DNA of 64,000 nt from Symbiodinium natans (GCA_905221605.1 CAJNDS010000469.1:676685-740684), one strand, 5' to 3'. Positions 1-10,953 are shown, counted from the stretch's first letter. Notes: generated from the sequence alone by a model not told the origin. Program-made: numbers and translations.

Positions 1-608
1 ACCAACGGCCACCAACACACATCCGGTTTGAAGCGTTGTCTCATCTTTGGCCCCCCACTCAACTCATCACCCACGATGGGTTGCAGTTTCGGCCTCGCAG
101 CCACACTGTAGCACCACTGGTAGCAACGACTGAATTGTTTAGAGGCCATAGCACCGAGAGTCGGGCGCCTGTCTGCCTCTAGGAATCTGGCAGACGGTCG
201 CTTTGTTGCTGTCAGTCACCTTGACCAGAACTTGCCTGGGAAATCCAAAAGGCTCTCACAGCGACTCAGGGTCGAGCACACATTCACCATCATGGAGGGA
301 TTTTGCGGACATCGAGCAGATGCGAGCACGCGGCCCGAAGCGCTCGGCTCCGCCAACCACGCCCAGCAGGCCAAAATCACCCCAAGCCTCGCGAAGAATC
401 TCAGCGATTTCTCACAAGCTCAGTGAAGTTCAGTGTGCATCTCATATGGGCGTGACCCAGAATCGAAGAGCAAAGGGCCCAACCCCACCCCGACCAGCTC
501 GCATCATGCCATCAGCAACTGCAGTTTTGATTTCTGCTTGAAGCATCTTGAAGCGAAACGTCACTCGATTGTTACGAATGACTGAAGGCTCGGGCTCAGA
601 GCCTTAAA

Positions 609-1238
609 CTACAGCAGGCTTGCGAAGAGGCCCAACCCAACAAAGGTGGCAATGCCATCCGCTGCATCTGCAGAGCTTGATTCAGCACTGGCACACGCTG
701 TGGAGCTATAGTTAACCCATCCCTCACACACGTTCATCGTGAAACTGGTAACGTGGCTTTCTGTGCCTGCGCAGTCCGTCGTCCGGTAGCCCTTTTGTTT
801 GATCATGTCCCCATCGCACTCATACTTCGCCGACAAGCCGGCGGTGATGCAGGTATTCAGCGGAATGGGCGAACTTTCAAGAAGCTGGGAACAATTGGAC
901 TCCGCGAAGTAATGTGCAGTTGCACTGGGGGCAGTGAAGATTGTAGCCTTTTGGTACCGCGTCCCAGTACTGGAGCAGGTGTCGGCCGTCCCGGTCCAGC
1001 TTGATCCAGTGGCAGTTTCGCAATTGCTGTCGGTGTTGTAGCTGTAGGAGGTGACCGTGACCTCTGTGCCCTGAACTGTGGCCATCAGGTTTTGGGAGCA
1101 GGTATCCACTAGGAAGAGGTCGCCGTAGCCGACGATCTTCGTGCACTTCGGGTCCGAGTACTGTGTGAGCCTCACCCACGTATCGGCTTTGGCCGACACT
1201 GCCATGGCAAGAAGGATGACTGCCTTTGCCACAAACAT
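609..1238 (-). CDS. Secreted Cys-rich protein, possibly GPI-anchored (copy A)
   Basis: A 209-residue intronless frame. Residues 1-18 form a typical signal peptide (MFVAKAVILLAMAVSAKA). The mature part is rich in Ser and Thr, has ten cysteines and an NYS glycosylation site. The last 15 residues (GIATFVGLGLFASLL) are hydrophobic and follow a run of small residues (about 187-195), which fits a GPI-attachment signal. Copy B at 6881-7510 differs by only two residues (V3G and K30T), so the frame appears to be kept. A pyrimidine tract ending in AAG lies just upstream of the ATG and could be a trans-splice acceptor. I do not recognise the family; a cell-surface or secreted role is inferred only from the two terminal signals. 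Confidence 0.75.
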   Translation of the reverse strand: MFVAKAVILLAMAVSAKADTWVRLTQYSDPKCTKIVGYGDLFLVDTCSQNLMATVQGTEVTVTSYSYNTDSNCETATGSSWTGTADTCSSTGTRYQKATIFTAPSATAHYFAESNCSQLLESSPIPLNTCITAGLSAKYECDGDMIKQKGYRTTDCAGTESHVTSFTMNVCEGWVNYSSTACASAESSSADAADGIATFVGLGLFASLL

Positions 1239-1313
1239 TCTTCAGCGCGGGGGTGAGAGGGGTTGCTACAGAGACCTGGCCAACTCTCAATTAAAAGCTT
1301 GAGCAAAAATGGT

Positions 1314-1315
1314 TG

Positions 1316-1365
<50 letters not shown>
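1314..1365. repeat. CT microsatellite
   Basis: A nearly pure CT run just upstream of the secreted-protein gene. Copy B has a shorter version (about 7590-7622). Read on the minus strand it encodes Arg-Glu repeats, which explains the long but spurious frames across 1172-1990. Confidence 0.95.
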
Positions 1366-1367
<2 letters not shown>

Positions 1368-2562
1368 CCCAAAAAGTAGGGGAATATCACACCAAGGCAT
1401 CCGAAAACAAAGCAGCCGCCTCTTCCACCTGCATCTCCTGTGTCTCCTCCATCTGTGAGCGAGACGGCGAGTTCCTGTGCGGACCAGGTGGCTCTCTTCT
1501 TTTGGAGTTGGGCCTGGAAGCTCTTGGAAGCTCTTAGAAGCTGGGGCCCATTCCGCGCCTCCTTCCTCTTCAAGGACCCCCCGCCTCTGGCTTCCAAAGG
1601 CACTTCCAAAGCGTTGACATGTTGCTCTTGCTCCCTGATTTGTTTCCTTGTTGTTTTTGACTGGGAAGGGGGGCCCACTTCTACTGTCAGGAAAAGCCTG
1701 TTCATCCACCATTCCTTTGAAAACCTCTGGTATATAGTATATAAGAACAATACAGAAATATCGTTGTCTTCAGCAATACTACATATTATATGTACATATA
1801 TATATATATACAAATATGTACATATCGTATTAAAAATCTTGAAAATATTTAAATATTTATAGGAATGGTAGTGATATGAAATATACACACAGAATACCAG
1901 ATGTCCCGGAAAGGTCTCAAGTGGCCTTGGCTTGACAAAACCGAACCAAAATCTGTGCACTTGAAAAGCCACTGCGATATTTGCATTCAAATTTCCACTC
2001 TCACGACTGTTTACGTGCTATGCGGGGGGGGGGGGGGTCTTCAGCCCAGCTTTGACGCCATGGATGATGTCAATTTAAGCTGAAGGGTGGGATGAAGGGC
2101 CGGCTGGGGAGCTTGGGCGCTTTCACGTTCTTCCAGGTTGTACATCTATGTCCACAGCACCAACACATTGAGCACAATGAAAATAACCACCACATACCAC
2201 CACCACCACCACCACCACCACCGCCACCCCACCACCACCACCTCCTTGCTTCCTGCCTGTTCGTTCTGGTAGACGACACGATCGCCCACCGCAAACGCGG
2301 CCATGGAGCGACTCGTGCAAAGAAAACGAGCAAAGTGCTCAGAGCATCCACCGGAGCTTGAAGCCGCAAGGACCGCGCTGTTCAGGGTTTAGGATTCAGG
2401 ATTTAGGGTTCAGGGTTTAGGCTTCACGGGGGAACGGGGTCGGCTTCGCCCTCAATGGTAGAGGCCAGCCGCTCATAGAGGCCAGCTCCCCAATTTCCCT
2501 TTCTCTTCCTAGCGTGTAACGGGGCTGGCGTGCAAACGGTGTGCCAACGCAAAGGACGATTT

Positions 2563-3837
2563 TCAAAAGGCATCTGAGTGAGTTACTTTGCCCCACTTGT
2601 GTTGCGACTTCGTCGCCAGATCTGAAACCTGTCCCATTAAGCTTGCTGCGGCCAGAGCTGCTACGCCAGCATCTCTGATCCTGGAGCAGTCTGAGAGCCG
2701 AAACCTCCTCAACTTCCTGCATTCCGCAACTGCTGCTGCAAGGGCTCCTGCCCCAGCATCTCCTATGTCGTCGCTCTCTATGTCTATGACCGACAGGTTC
2801 TTGCAAGCCGCAAACCGCTGCCAGAGCTGTGGCACCGGCATCCCCAACGCCCTTCCCTTGAAAGGCCACCACGACCAGCCTCTCGGAATGAAGGCGTTCG
2901 AGGGCACGCGCCAGCTCTATGACGCCACCTCCCAAACCTTCCGAAGGGCCAAGTATCTGGAGGTCCTGCAGATTCTTGAAGTGCGGAAGAGCATCGGCCA
3001 GAATCACAAGCTCTCGGCGGGGCCAAGGAGTTTAGTGCGTTGCCTGGCATGCTGCAGGAAGACCTTCTCCTGCAAGTCAACCACAGCCTTCATGTCGGAG
3101 CGGTGCGTGAACTTCAAGGCCAGCCCATCTGCAAGTCCTTGTTCGCCTCGGGCCACCCGATCCTGAAAAACTGCAGGGCTCATCGGTGAAAAGCCGTAAA
3201 GCATGTCTTTCGCGCACATCCGCTGCACTTCGGCAACGCACCACCCCCGCTGGAAGTAGGGCGTGCTGTTCAGGACCAGCTCACTGGAGGGCCGTGCCTC
3301 CAGCTTGCCGGTTGCCTCGCAGTAAATCTGAATTAAACCCGATTTTGACTTCTCGCTCTCAGGCGTCAGCTCCTCCAAGCGATACACCCCCAGAATGAAG
3401 TGATGCGCATATAGCAGATGCATCGACAGCATGGCTCTCTGAAGTCTTGTTCCTCCTCGCTGCGCCTGTACTGGGCCAGGCACATAAAGTCGATGAAGGC
3501 CCAGACCGCAATGTCCGAAGCCTCGCGGAGTCCCCTCGAGCCCTCGAAGCCGATGCGAAGCTGCCGCAGGAGGCTCCGCAGCTGCCAGCCCCAGGGGTCC
3601 GGATGCTGTTGCGACTCCCATGTGTGCGACACGGAGACGATCAATGACGATCACTGCACCCCCAGGCGGGCATCCGAGGACGTCCGCGCCTAGCTTCCGA
3701 CCCCGCACCTCCTCCAGCGTCACCAGCGCAGAGCGCTTCTCCCCCTCCGCCTCGAACTCCTCCGGCTCCGCCTCCTGGCGCCGCGGCCAGACCCGGCCAT
3801 CCTCTGCCAGCTTGACAAGGTACTCCCACCGTACCAG
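2563..3837 (-). pseudogene. LRR protein pseudogene, copy A (5'-truncated, frameshifted)
   Basis: Minus-strand pieces in different frames together resemble a family common in dinoflagellates: an N-terminal region with SVSHTWESQQHPDPWGW, then AFIDFMCLAQYRR, MHLLYAHHF and TPYFQRGWCVAEVQ, then leucine-rich repeats of the ribonuclease-inhibitor type (GDAGAGALAAA, RDAGVAALAAA). Compared with copy B, copy A has about ten extra bases near 3637-3652, lacks four bases near 3441, is altered around 3020-3055 and lacks two bases near 2815. Each of these shifts the frame. The 5' end is missing because the duplication stops at 3837. Function is unknown; LRRs suggest protein binding. Confidence 0.75.
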
Positions 3838-4139
3838 CTCTCTCTTGGAAGGATAATCTCCAGTCCCACGTCTGCACTTACATCAGAATTCTGCACTTTC
3901 GGGCGTGTCAATGTTGGTCCCCTATCGGCGGCTCGGGGGCCCGCGGGAACAGAGGCAGTCAGGTCTGTCAGGTTTGTCAGGTTGCGCTTCCGTGCTCCAA
4001 AAAGCCATGTTTTATCAAAAAACAAAACGGGACCGACCTGGCAAAACTGACAGACCCAATAAATGGCAAGTGGCTTGGAGCCATGGGGCGCCTCCCACTC
4101 GGAGCAGGAGTTGCTCGGATGCATTGGAGCAGCTCGGAT

Positions 4140-4320
4140 GCCTCGGAGCACCTCGGAGCACCTCGGAGCGCCTCGGAGCGCCTTGGAGTGCCGTTTCAGA
4201 GCCTTTGTATGAGGAAGGGTTGGGGGGGGGGGTAGGGGGGTAGGGGGGTAGGGAGGGGTAGGTGGGGGTAGGGGGGGTAGGGGGGGTAGGGGGGGGGGGG
4301 GGTTTTCCTCAAGTTTTGCG
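4140..4320. repeat. Decamer minisatellite followed by a G-rich tract
   Basis: About 4140-4190 holds repeats of CCTCGGAGCA/G with a ten-base period. It is followed (4215-4305) by runs of TAGGGGGG and longer G runs, probably an expanded, degenerate telomere-type repeat with G-quadruplex potential on the plus strand. No gene is supported at 3838-4989. Confidence 0.8.
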
Positions 4321-4439
4321 AATTGGCCCTCCCGGTACCCCCCATACCCCCCCCCAACCCCAGGCTTTTGGGGGGGGGGAAAGGAAAAAAAGGGGGAAAG
4401 AGGAGGTTTTCAAACCCTCCCCAAACCCATCCACACCCG

Positions 4440-4790
4440 CCAGGATCGGCGGACCTAAACCCTGAACCCTGAACCCTAAACCCCAAACCCTAAACCCTAA
4501 ACCCCAAAACCCTAAACCCTAAACCAGATGTTTGGGTGTAGAGGCACGTCGTGAAGGGTTGTGGCCTCCTTGCGTTCCGAGGCATCGTCTTCACGGCCGC
4601 TGGAGATGCCGAGGAGCGGACCGGCTCCTTAAAGCAGGGCCCAAAAGTCCTGCAGAGCTCCCTGAGTCGCAAAGTTTCTGATGACCCCAAATCTAAACCC
4701 TAAACCCTAAACTTTAAACCCTAAACCCTAAACCCTAAACCCTAAACCCTAAACCCTAAACCCTAAACCCTAAACCCTAAACCCTAAAGA
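4440..4790. repeat. CCCTAAA telomere-type arrays
   Basis: Two blocks of CCCTAAA and variants, an imperfect one at about 4450-4525 and a cleaner one at about 4690-4788. About 160 bases between them hold nothing recognisable. The C-rich strand is the plus strand. Confidence 0.95.
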
Positions 4791-4989
4791 GTCACTTCTC
4801 ACAGCTCATCACAGCTCGACTCGATGCTTTTTGCTCGGTGTTGAAGTGATGCCGTCCAAGCTTGGGAGGCTCTCGTGGAGGACGTGCTGGGGTGCAAGAC
4901 AAGCGCGAGGGCTTGTGATTTTGTGTCAGAATGGGAGGAGTGAAGTCGAGGCATGCGAGGCTCGAGGTGCGAGAGAGGTTTCATTGCAG

Positions 4990-5127
4990 GGGCTCCCTCG
5001 GAAGTCCACGCTGGCCCGGCGGCGAGCAGGCACTCCGCAAGCCCAGGTGCTGTGCGCCAACCTGGACCTGGTGTTGCTGGTGCTGAGCCTGGAGCCCAAC
5101 TTCGTCGAGGCCGCAGACGGAGTTTAA
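4990..5127 (+). CDS. RsgA-like GTPase exon fragment
   Basis: After a good acceptor (TTGCAG at 4984-4989) the frame reads GLPRKSTLARRRAG, then QVLCANLDLVLLVLSLEPNF, and stops at 5125-5127. The pattern LPR+S..+R..G....QVL.AN.D.V..V..LEP.F matches the end of the OB fold and the start of the GTPase domain in the RsgA/YjeQ/EngC family (30S ribosome assembly GTPases, often organellar in algae). No G1, G3 or other GTPase motifs follow nearby, so this is either one exon of a gene with large introns or a relic. A CCCTAAA array sits about 200 bases upstream. The assignment rests on this short motif alone. Confidence 0.45.
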   Translation, partial: GLPRKSTLARRRAGTPQAQVLCANLDLVLLVLSLEPNFVEAADGV

Positions 5128-5356
5128 AGCATAGCAAGGTGGAAGAAGAGGAGCAGAACAGGAGCAAGCAGGAACAACAGAGAGGGCGGTGTCCGAGAGT
5201 GGTGTCCGTCTTCCGCTCTCAGGGCATGGTGGATGTCGGCACACTTGAGGCGCCGAGCTGAGCTATGGTGTACAACACGGAACTGTGCGGTATGGAGTGG
5301 TATGTCTCATGTTTTCGATCACATGTCTGTGCTGATGAAGGAGCTGAGCTCTCTGT

Positions 5357-5412
5357 TCCCCTGCTCTTCCGCTGCTCTTCTGCTGCTCTTCTGCTGCTCT
5401 TCTGCCACTCTT
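5357..5412. repeat. GCTCTTCTGCT minisatellite
   Basis: Tandem copies of a CTGCTCTTC-type unit. The wider stretch 5128-6186 shows no gene I can support. Confidence 0.7.
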
Positions 5413-5583
5413 TCGACTGACCTCACCGACTCTTAGCGACACTGCCTCTCGAGGTGGACTTCCTCGAGCCCTCCCAGCGAGACGAAGCGCCTTGGGGCAT
5501 GCTTTGGCAGCGCAGCTCTGCCATAGGTGTGCCATGGGCGTCCAGGGCGGAGCCGCCTCCGGGCCCACGGCCCAGAGACCCAG

Positions 5584-6000
5584 CTGATGCTCATGATGCT
5601 TGTTTTGGGGGGGGTTCCAACAGCAGAAAACCTCGTAAATACCGAGTGTTTTGTGGGTCCACGTAAAAACGCCCCTAAAATCGCTCATTTTACGCGCTCG
5701 AACGGCTTCGTGCCTACAAAACACCCGAACAGCAGGACCCCGAATGCCCTTAAGGGCATTCGGGGTCTTGCTTTTGGGGGTTTCGTGGGCACGCAAGCGT
5801 TCAAGCACATACAATCCGCGTGTTTAAGAGGGTTTTGGATGGCCTGGGGGAGGCCGCTGATGCTCATGATGCTCCCTTTCCTGGGTCCCAAAAGGCTTCC
5901 CAAGCCCAAAAAAAACGTGTTTACAGCGTTTTCTGAAGGTTTTTCGAAGGCAAAACGCATGCATAGAATGCTTTTAAGGCCCCCAAACCAACCCCACTGA
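5584..6000. repeat. Hairpin element and direct repeats
   Basis: A perfect inverted repeat with 16-base arms (GACCCCGAATGCCCTT and its complement) is centred at 5751/5752. Imperfect pairing continues outward to about 5690 and 5815, including GCTTCGTGCC against GGCACGCAAGC. The sequence CTGATGCTCATGATGCT occurs at 5584-5600 and again at 5857-5873, on either side of the hairpin, and a related CTGATGCTGCTGATG occurs near 5997. This could be a MITE-like mobile element. The open frames over it look like a by-product. Confidence 0.6.
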
Positions 6001-6019
6001 TGCTGCTGATGCGGGTGCG

Positions 6020-6246
6020 CGCGCGCGCGCGAGCGCCGGGGGGGGGAGGGGGGGGAGGGAGGGGGGGCGAAGGCAGGAGAAAGAGAGACAGAGAGAAGGA
6101 GAGGACAAAGACACGGGAAAGAGAAGACAGTGCCAAGGTTCAAGGTTTCGTGCTTTGGGGGGCGGGGGCCGGCCCGTGCCGCTAGGCCTGAAATTTAGGG
6201 TTTAGGGTTTAGGGTGTAGGGTTTAGGGTTTAGGGTTTAGGGTTTA
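6020..6246. repeat. Low-complexity GC/G/GA tract and TTTAGGG array
   Basis: A GC-alternating and G-rich tract (about 6008-6068) and purine-rich DNA are followed by a TTTAGGG array at about 6187-6245. The array ends about ten bases before duplication copy B begins. Confidence 0.9.
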
Positions 6247-6256
6247 CAATCTACAC

Positions 6257-7585
6257 ACCAACGGCCACCAACACACATCCGGTTTGAAGCGTTGTCTCAT
6301 CTTTGGCCCCCCACTCACCTCATCACCCACGATGGGTTGCAGTTTCGGCCTCGCAGCCACACTGTAAGCACCACTGGTAGCAACGACTGAACTGTTTAGA
6401 GGCCATAGCACCGAGAGTCGGGCGCCTGTCTGCCTCTAGGAATCTGGCAGACGGTCGCTTTGTTGCTGTCAGTCACCTTGACCAGAACTTACCTGGGAAA
6501 TCCAAAAGGCTCTCACAGCGACTCAGGGTCGAGCACACATTCACCATCATCCGCCCATTTTGGAGGGATTTTGCGGACATCGAGCAGATGCGAGCACGCG
6601 GCCCGAAGCGCTCGGCTCCGCCAACCACAGCAGCGCGGCCAAAATCACCCCAAGCCTCGCGAAGAATCTCAGCGATTTCTCATAAGCTCAGTGAAGTTCA
6701 GTGTGCATCTCATATGGGCGTGACCCAGAATCGACAGAAGAGCAAAGGGCCCAACCCCACCCCGACCAGCTCGCATCATGCCATCAGCAACTGCAGTTTT
6801 GATTTCTGCTTGAAGCATCTTGAAGCGAAATGTCACTCGATTGTTACGAATGGCTGAAGGCTCGGGCTCAGAGCCTTAAACTACAGCAGGCTTGCGAAGA
6901 GGCCCAACCCAACAAAGGTGGCAATGCCATCCGCTGCATCTGCAGAGCTTGATTCAGCACTGGCACACGCTGTGGAGCTATAGTTAACCCATCCCTCACA
7001 CACGTTCATCGTGAAACTGGTAACGTGGCTTTCTGTGCCTGCGCAGTCCGTCGTCCGGTAGCCCTTTTGTTTGATCATGTCCCCATCGCACTCATACTTC
7101 GCCGACAAGCCGGCGGTGATGCAGGTATTCAGCGGAATGGGCGAACTTTCAAGAAGCTGGGAACAATTGGACTCCGCGAAGTAATGTGCAGTTGCACTGG
7201 GGGCAGTGAAGATTGTAGCCTTTTGGTACCGCGTCCCAGTACTGGAGCAGGTGTCGGCCGTCCCGGTCCAGCTTGATCCAGTGGCAGTTTCGCAATTGCT
7301 GTCGGTGTTGTAGCTGTAGGAGGTGACCGTGACCTCTGTGCCCTGAACTGTGGCCATCAGGTTTTGGGAGCAGGTATCCACTAGGAAGAGGTCGCCGTAG
7401 CCGACGATCTTCGTGCACGTCGGGTCCGAGTACTGTGTGAGCCTCACCCACGTATCGGCTTTGGCCGACACTGCCATGGCAAGAAGGATGACTGCCTTTG
7501 CCCCAAACATTCTTCAGCGCGGGGGTGAGAGGGGTTGCTACAGAGACCTGGCCAACTCTCAATTAAAAGCTTGAGCAAAAATGGT

Positions 7586-7623
<38 letters not shown>

Positions 7624-10058
7624 TTCCCAAAAAGTAGGGGAATATCACACCAAGGCATCCGAGAACAAAGCAGCCGCCTCTTCCACCTGCATCTCCTGTG
7701 TCTCCTCCATCTGTGAGCGAGACGGCGAGTTCCTGTGCGGACCAGGTGGCTCTCTTCTTTTGGAGTTGGGCCTGGAAGCTCTTAGAAGCTGGGGCCCATT
7801 CCGCGCCTCCTTCCTCTTCAAAGACCCCCCGCCTCTGGCTTCCAAAGGCACTTCCCAAGCGTTGACATGTTGCTCTTGCTCCCTGATTTGTTTCCTTGTT
7901 GTTTTTGACTGGGAAGGGGGGCCCACTTCTACTGTCAGGAAAAGCCTGTTCATCCACCATTCCTTTGAAAACCTCTGGTATATAGTATATAAGAACAATA
8001 CAGAAATATCGTTGTCTTCAGCAATACTACATATTATATGTACATATATATATATATACAAATATGTACATGTCGTATTAAAAATCTTGAAAATATTTAA
8101 ATATTTATAGGAATAGTAGTGATATGAAATATACACACAGAATACCAGATGTCCCGGAAAGGTCTCAAGTGGCCTTGGCTTGACAAAACCGAACCAAAAT
8201 CTGTGCACTTGAAAAACCACTGCGATATTTGCATTCAGATTTCCACTATCACGACTGTTTACGTGCTATGCGGGGGGGGGGGGGTCTTCAGCCCAGCTTT
8301 GACGCCATGGATGATGTCAATTTAAGCTGAGGGGTGGGATGAAGGGCCGGCTGGGGAGCTTGGGCGCTTTCACGTTCTTCCAGGTTGTACATCTATGTCC
8401 ACAGCACCAACACATTGAGCACAATGAAAATAACCACCACATACCACCACCACCACCACCACCGCCATCCCACCACCACCCCCTCCCTGCTCCCTGCCTG
8501 TTCGTTCTGGTAGACGACACGATCGCCCACCGCAAACGCGGCCATGGAGCGACTCGTGCAAAGAAAACGAGCAAAGTGCTCAGAGCATCCACCGGAGCTT
8601 GAAGCCGCAAGGACCGCGCTGTTCAGGGTTTAGGATTCAGGATTTAGGGTTCAGGGTTTAGGCTTCATGGGGGAACAGGGGTCGGCTTCGCCCTCAATGG
8701 TAGAGGCCAGCCGCTCATAGAGGCCAGCTCCCCAATTTCCCTTTCTCTTCCTAGCGTGTAACGGGGCTGGCGTGCAAACGGTGTGCCAACGCAAAGGACG
8801 ATTTTCAAAAGGCATCTGAGTGAGTTACTTTGCCCCACTTGTGTTGCGACTTCGTCGCCAGATCTGAAACCTGTCCCATTAAGCTTGCTGCGGCCAGAGC
8901 TGCTACGCCAGCATCTCTGATCCTGGAGCAGTCTGAGAGCCGAAACCTCCTCAACTTCCTGCATTCCGCAACTGCTGCTGCAAGGGCTCCTGCCCCAGCA
9001 TCTCCTATGTCGTCGCTCTCTATGTCTATGACCGACAGGTTCTTGCAAGCCGCAAAAGCCGCTGCCAGAGCTGTAGCACCGGCATCCCCAATACCCTTCC
9101 CTTGAAAGGCCACCACGACCAGCCTCTCGGAATGAAGGCGTTCGAGGGCACGCGCCAGCTCTATGACGCCACCTCCCAAACCTTCCGACGGGCCAAGTAT
9201 CTGGAGGTCTTGCAGATTCTCGAAGTGCGGAAGAGCATCGGCCAGAATCACAAGCTCTCGGTGGGGCAGTCCGACGCCAAGAAGTTTAGTGCGTCGCCTG
9301 GCAACCTTCTCCTGCAAGTCAACCACAGCCTTCATGTCGGAGCGGTGCGTGAATTTCAAGGCCAGCCCATCTGCAAGTCCTTGTTCGCCTCGGGCCACCC
9401 GATCCTGAAAAACTGCAGGGCTCATCGGTGAAAAGCCGTAAAGCATGTCTTTCGCGCACATCCGCTGCACTTCGGCAACGCACCACCCCCGCTGGAAGTA
9501 GGGCGTGCTGTTCAGGACCAGCTCACTGGAGGGCCGTGCCTCCAGCTTGCCGGTTGCCTCGCAGTAAATCTGAATGAAACCCGATTGTGACTTCTCGCTC
9601 TCAGCTCCTCCAAGCGATACACCCCCAGAATGAAGTGATGCGCATATAGCAGATGCATCGACAGCATGGCTCTCTGAAAGAAGTCTTGTTCCTCCTTGCT
9701 GCGCCTGTACTGGGCCAGGCACATAAAGTCGATGAAGGCCCAGACCGCAATGTCCGAAGCCTCACGGAGTCTTCTCGAGCCCTCGAAGCCGATGCCGCAG
9801 GAGGCTCCGCAGCTGCCAGCCCCAGGGGTCCGGATGCTGTTGCGACTCCCATGTGTGCGACACGGAGACGATCACTGCACCCGCAGGCGGGCATCCGAGG
9901 ACGTCCGCGCCTAGCTTCCGACCCCGGACCTCCTCCAGCGTCACCAGCGCAGAGCGCTTCTCCCCCTCCGCCTCGAACTCCTCCAGCTCCGCCTCCTGGC
10001 GCCGCGGCCAGACCCGACAATCCTCTCCCAGCTTGACAAGGTATTCCCACCGCACCAG
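6257..10058. repeat. Segmental duplication, copy B
   Basis: Direct repeat of 1-3837. Copy B keeps the true 5' end of the LRR gene to its right (up to about 10202), where copy A stops. That suggests copy B is the parent and copy A the truncated derivative. A TTTAGGG array abuts its left edge. It includes a TA-rich stretch (8045-8058), a G run (about 8271-8284) and a CAC run (8440-8480). Confidence 0.95.
6881..7510 (-). CDS. Secreted Cys-rich protein, possibly GPI-anchored (copy B)
   Basis: Second copy of the 209-residue protein at 609-1238, with the same signal peptide, ten cysteines and hydrophobic C-terminus. It differs at residue 3 (Gly for Val) and residue 30 (Thr for Lys). The flanks carry indels while the frame is intact in both copies, consistent with purifying selection or a very recent duplication. 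Its neighbour upstream on the minus strand is repeat-rich non-coding DNA. Function not recognised. Confidence 0.75.
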   Translation of the reverse strand: MFGAKAVILLAMAVSAKADTWVRLTQYSDPTCTKIVGYGDLFLVDTCSQNLMATVQGTEVTVTSYSYNTDSNCETATGSSWTGTADTCSSTGTRYQKATIFTAPSATAHYFAESNCSQLLESSPIPLNTCITAGLSAKYECDGDMIKQKGYRTTDCAGTESHVTSFTMNVCEGWVNYSSTACASAESSSADAADGIATFVGLGLFASLL

Positions 10059-10202
10059 TCGGATGTTGGCCTCGATCAAGAAGTTCTTGAGATGTTCCGG
10101 ATCCTGCAAGCCGTCATGCTCCGAACCTTCAGGCCTCGCAGCTGTGTCGCATTGGCGGGCTTGGCCGCCAGTGGGCCTTCCTGGGGTGGACGCTTCTCCC
10201 AT
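8805..10202 (-). pseudogene. LRR protein pseudogene, copy B (frameshifted)
   Basis: The N-terminus is present (start at 10202) and reads through RLVRWEYLVKL, TLEEVRGRKLGADVLG and SVSHTWESQQ. It is then broken by the loss of eight bases near 9794. The middle block (FMCLAQYRRSKEEQDFFQRAM) is whole, but a seven-base loss near 9603 shifts the frame again. From there the frame is open to the stop at 8805, covering PYFQRGWCVAEVQ and two to three RI-type LRRs (GDAGATALAAAF, GDAGAGALAAAV, RDAGVAALAAAS). The lesions differ from those in copy A. The gene could also be read as having unusual introns, but the seven- and eight-base differences between copies favour decay. Confidence 0.7.
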
Positions 10203-10784
10203 GGCACAGGCACATCCCTGAGCATCGAGTGAAGTTGCCGTTTTGGAGCTTGCAGTTTGCAGCTCGGTTGGCTGAAAGACTGCACGAAGTTCAACCTACT
10301 TGCTCAGTAAATTGATTTAAGCCCACGAGATGAAAGAAAAAACACACACACACACACACACACACCCAGAATCATTAGGATTCTTCGGCACCGGCCTTAT
10401 CAAGGAAGCTCTGCTCTTCAATGAAGCCGAGACTTAAAAGGCTGCAGCAAAGACCGAACCTCTCAACCCAATATCTCATGACTTGCAATCGACTGCCGTC
10501 CATCCGCGACTCACACCCTTATACTCTAAACCCTAAACCCCCACCCCGAACCCTAAACCCAACCCTGAACCAAGAAAGCCCCCTGCCACCCGGGCCGAAC
10601 CGGGATCTCGGCACGTAGCGGGTGGGATCTAGCTTAAGAGCACCAAGAGAATCGGGAGGACCAACCATACTCTGAAGGCTCGAACGCATGCACCATGAAA
10701 GCCTTGAAGCTCTCCGTGCAACATCCCTATGCATTTTCGGGCCTCAGGACGTCCAGCAATGCTAGTTTAGGCCTAGAAGGGGAA
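10203..10784. other. Non-coding: CA microsatellite and CCCTAAA-like block
   Basis: Contains a CA run at about 10340-10364 and a degenerate CCCTAAA block at about 10520-10575. No gene is supported. It lies just outside the left arm of the large palindrome. Confidence 0.8.
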
Positions 10785-10953
10785 GGGTACCACTGGGCTA
10801 CCAAGCGCTACGGCTTGAAGGCTTGGGGTTGAAATCCTCGAATTGACCGAATTGAAAAGCCATTGCGTCTTCACGCAAACAAACAAGACATACAGCCTCC
10901 CAAAACCTTCGGCTCTCTGATGACCACCACCCCAAAGTTTCCCAAAAAAATTC

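Larger units (their letters stand above)
1..3837. repeat. Segmental duplication, copy A
   Basis: This stretch is repeated in the same orientation at 6257-10058. The two copies are nearly identical, with small indels and different lengths of CT, TA, G and CAC runs. Copy A is cut by the window start, so its left end is unknown. Its right end is at about 3837, where it departs from copy B inside the LRR pseudogene. It carries the secreted-protein gene (609-1238), a CT microsatellite (about 1314-1365), a CAC run (about 2195-2245) and the LRR pseudogene. The open frames at 203-541 and 1172-1990 are not supported as genes. Confidence 0.95.

Noticed and set aside
203-541. Open frames before the secreted-protein gene (also 6460-6723)
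   Set aside because: A 12-base difference and other indels between the two copies shift the frames, and no protein motif is seen.
1172-1990. Long minus-strand open frame of 272 codons
   Set aside because: It runs through the CT microsatellite (Arg-Glu repeats) and a TA-rich stretch; the frame is not preserved in copy B.
2070-2369. His/Pro or Gly/Val-rich frames
   Set aside because: They are readings of the CAC run and change with its length in copy B.
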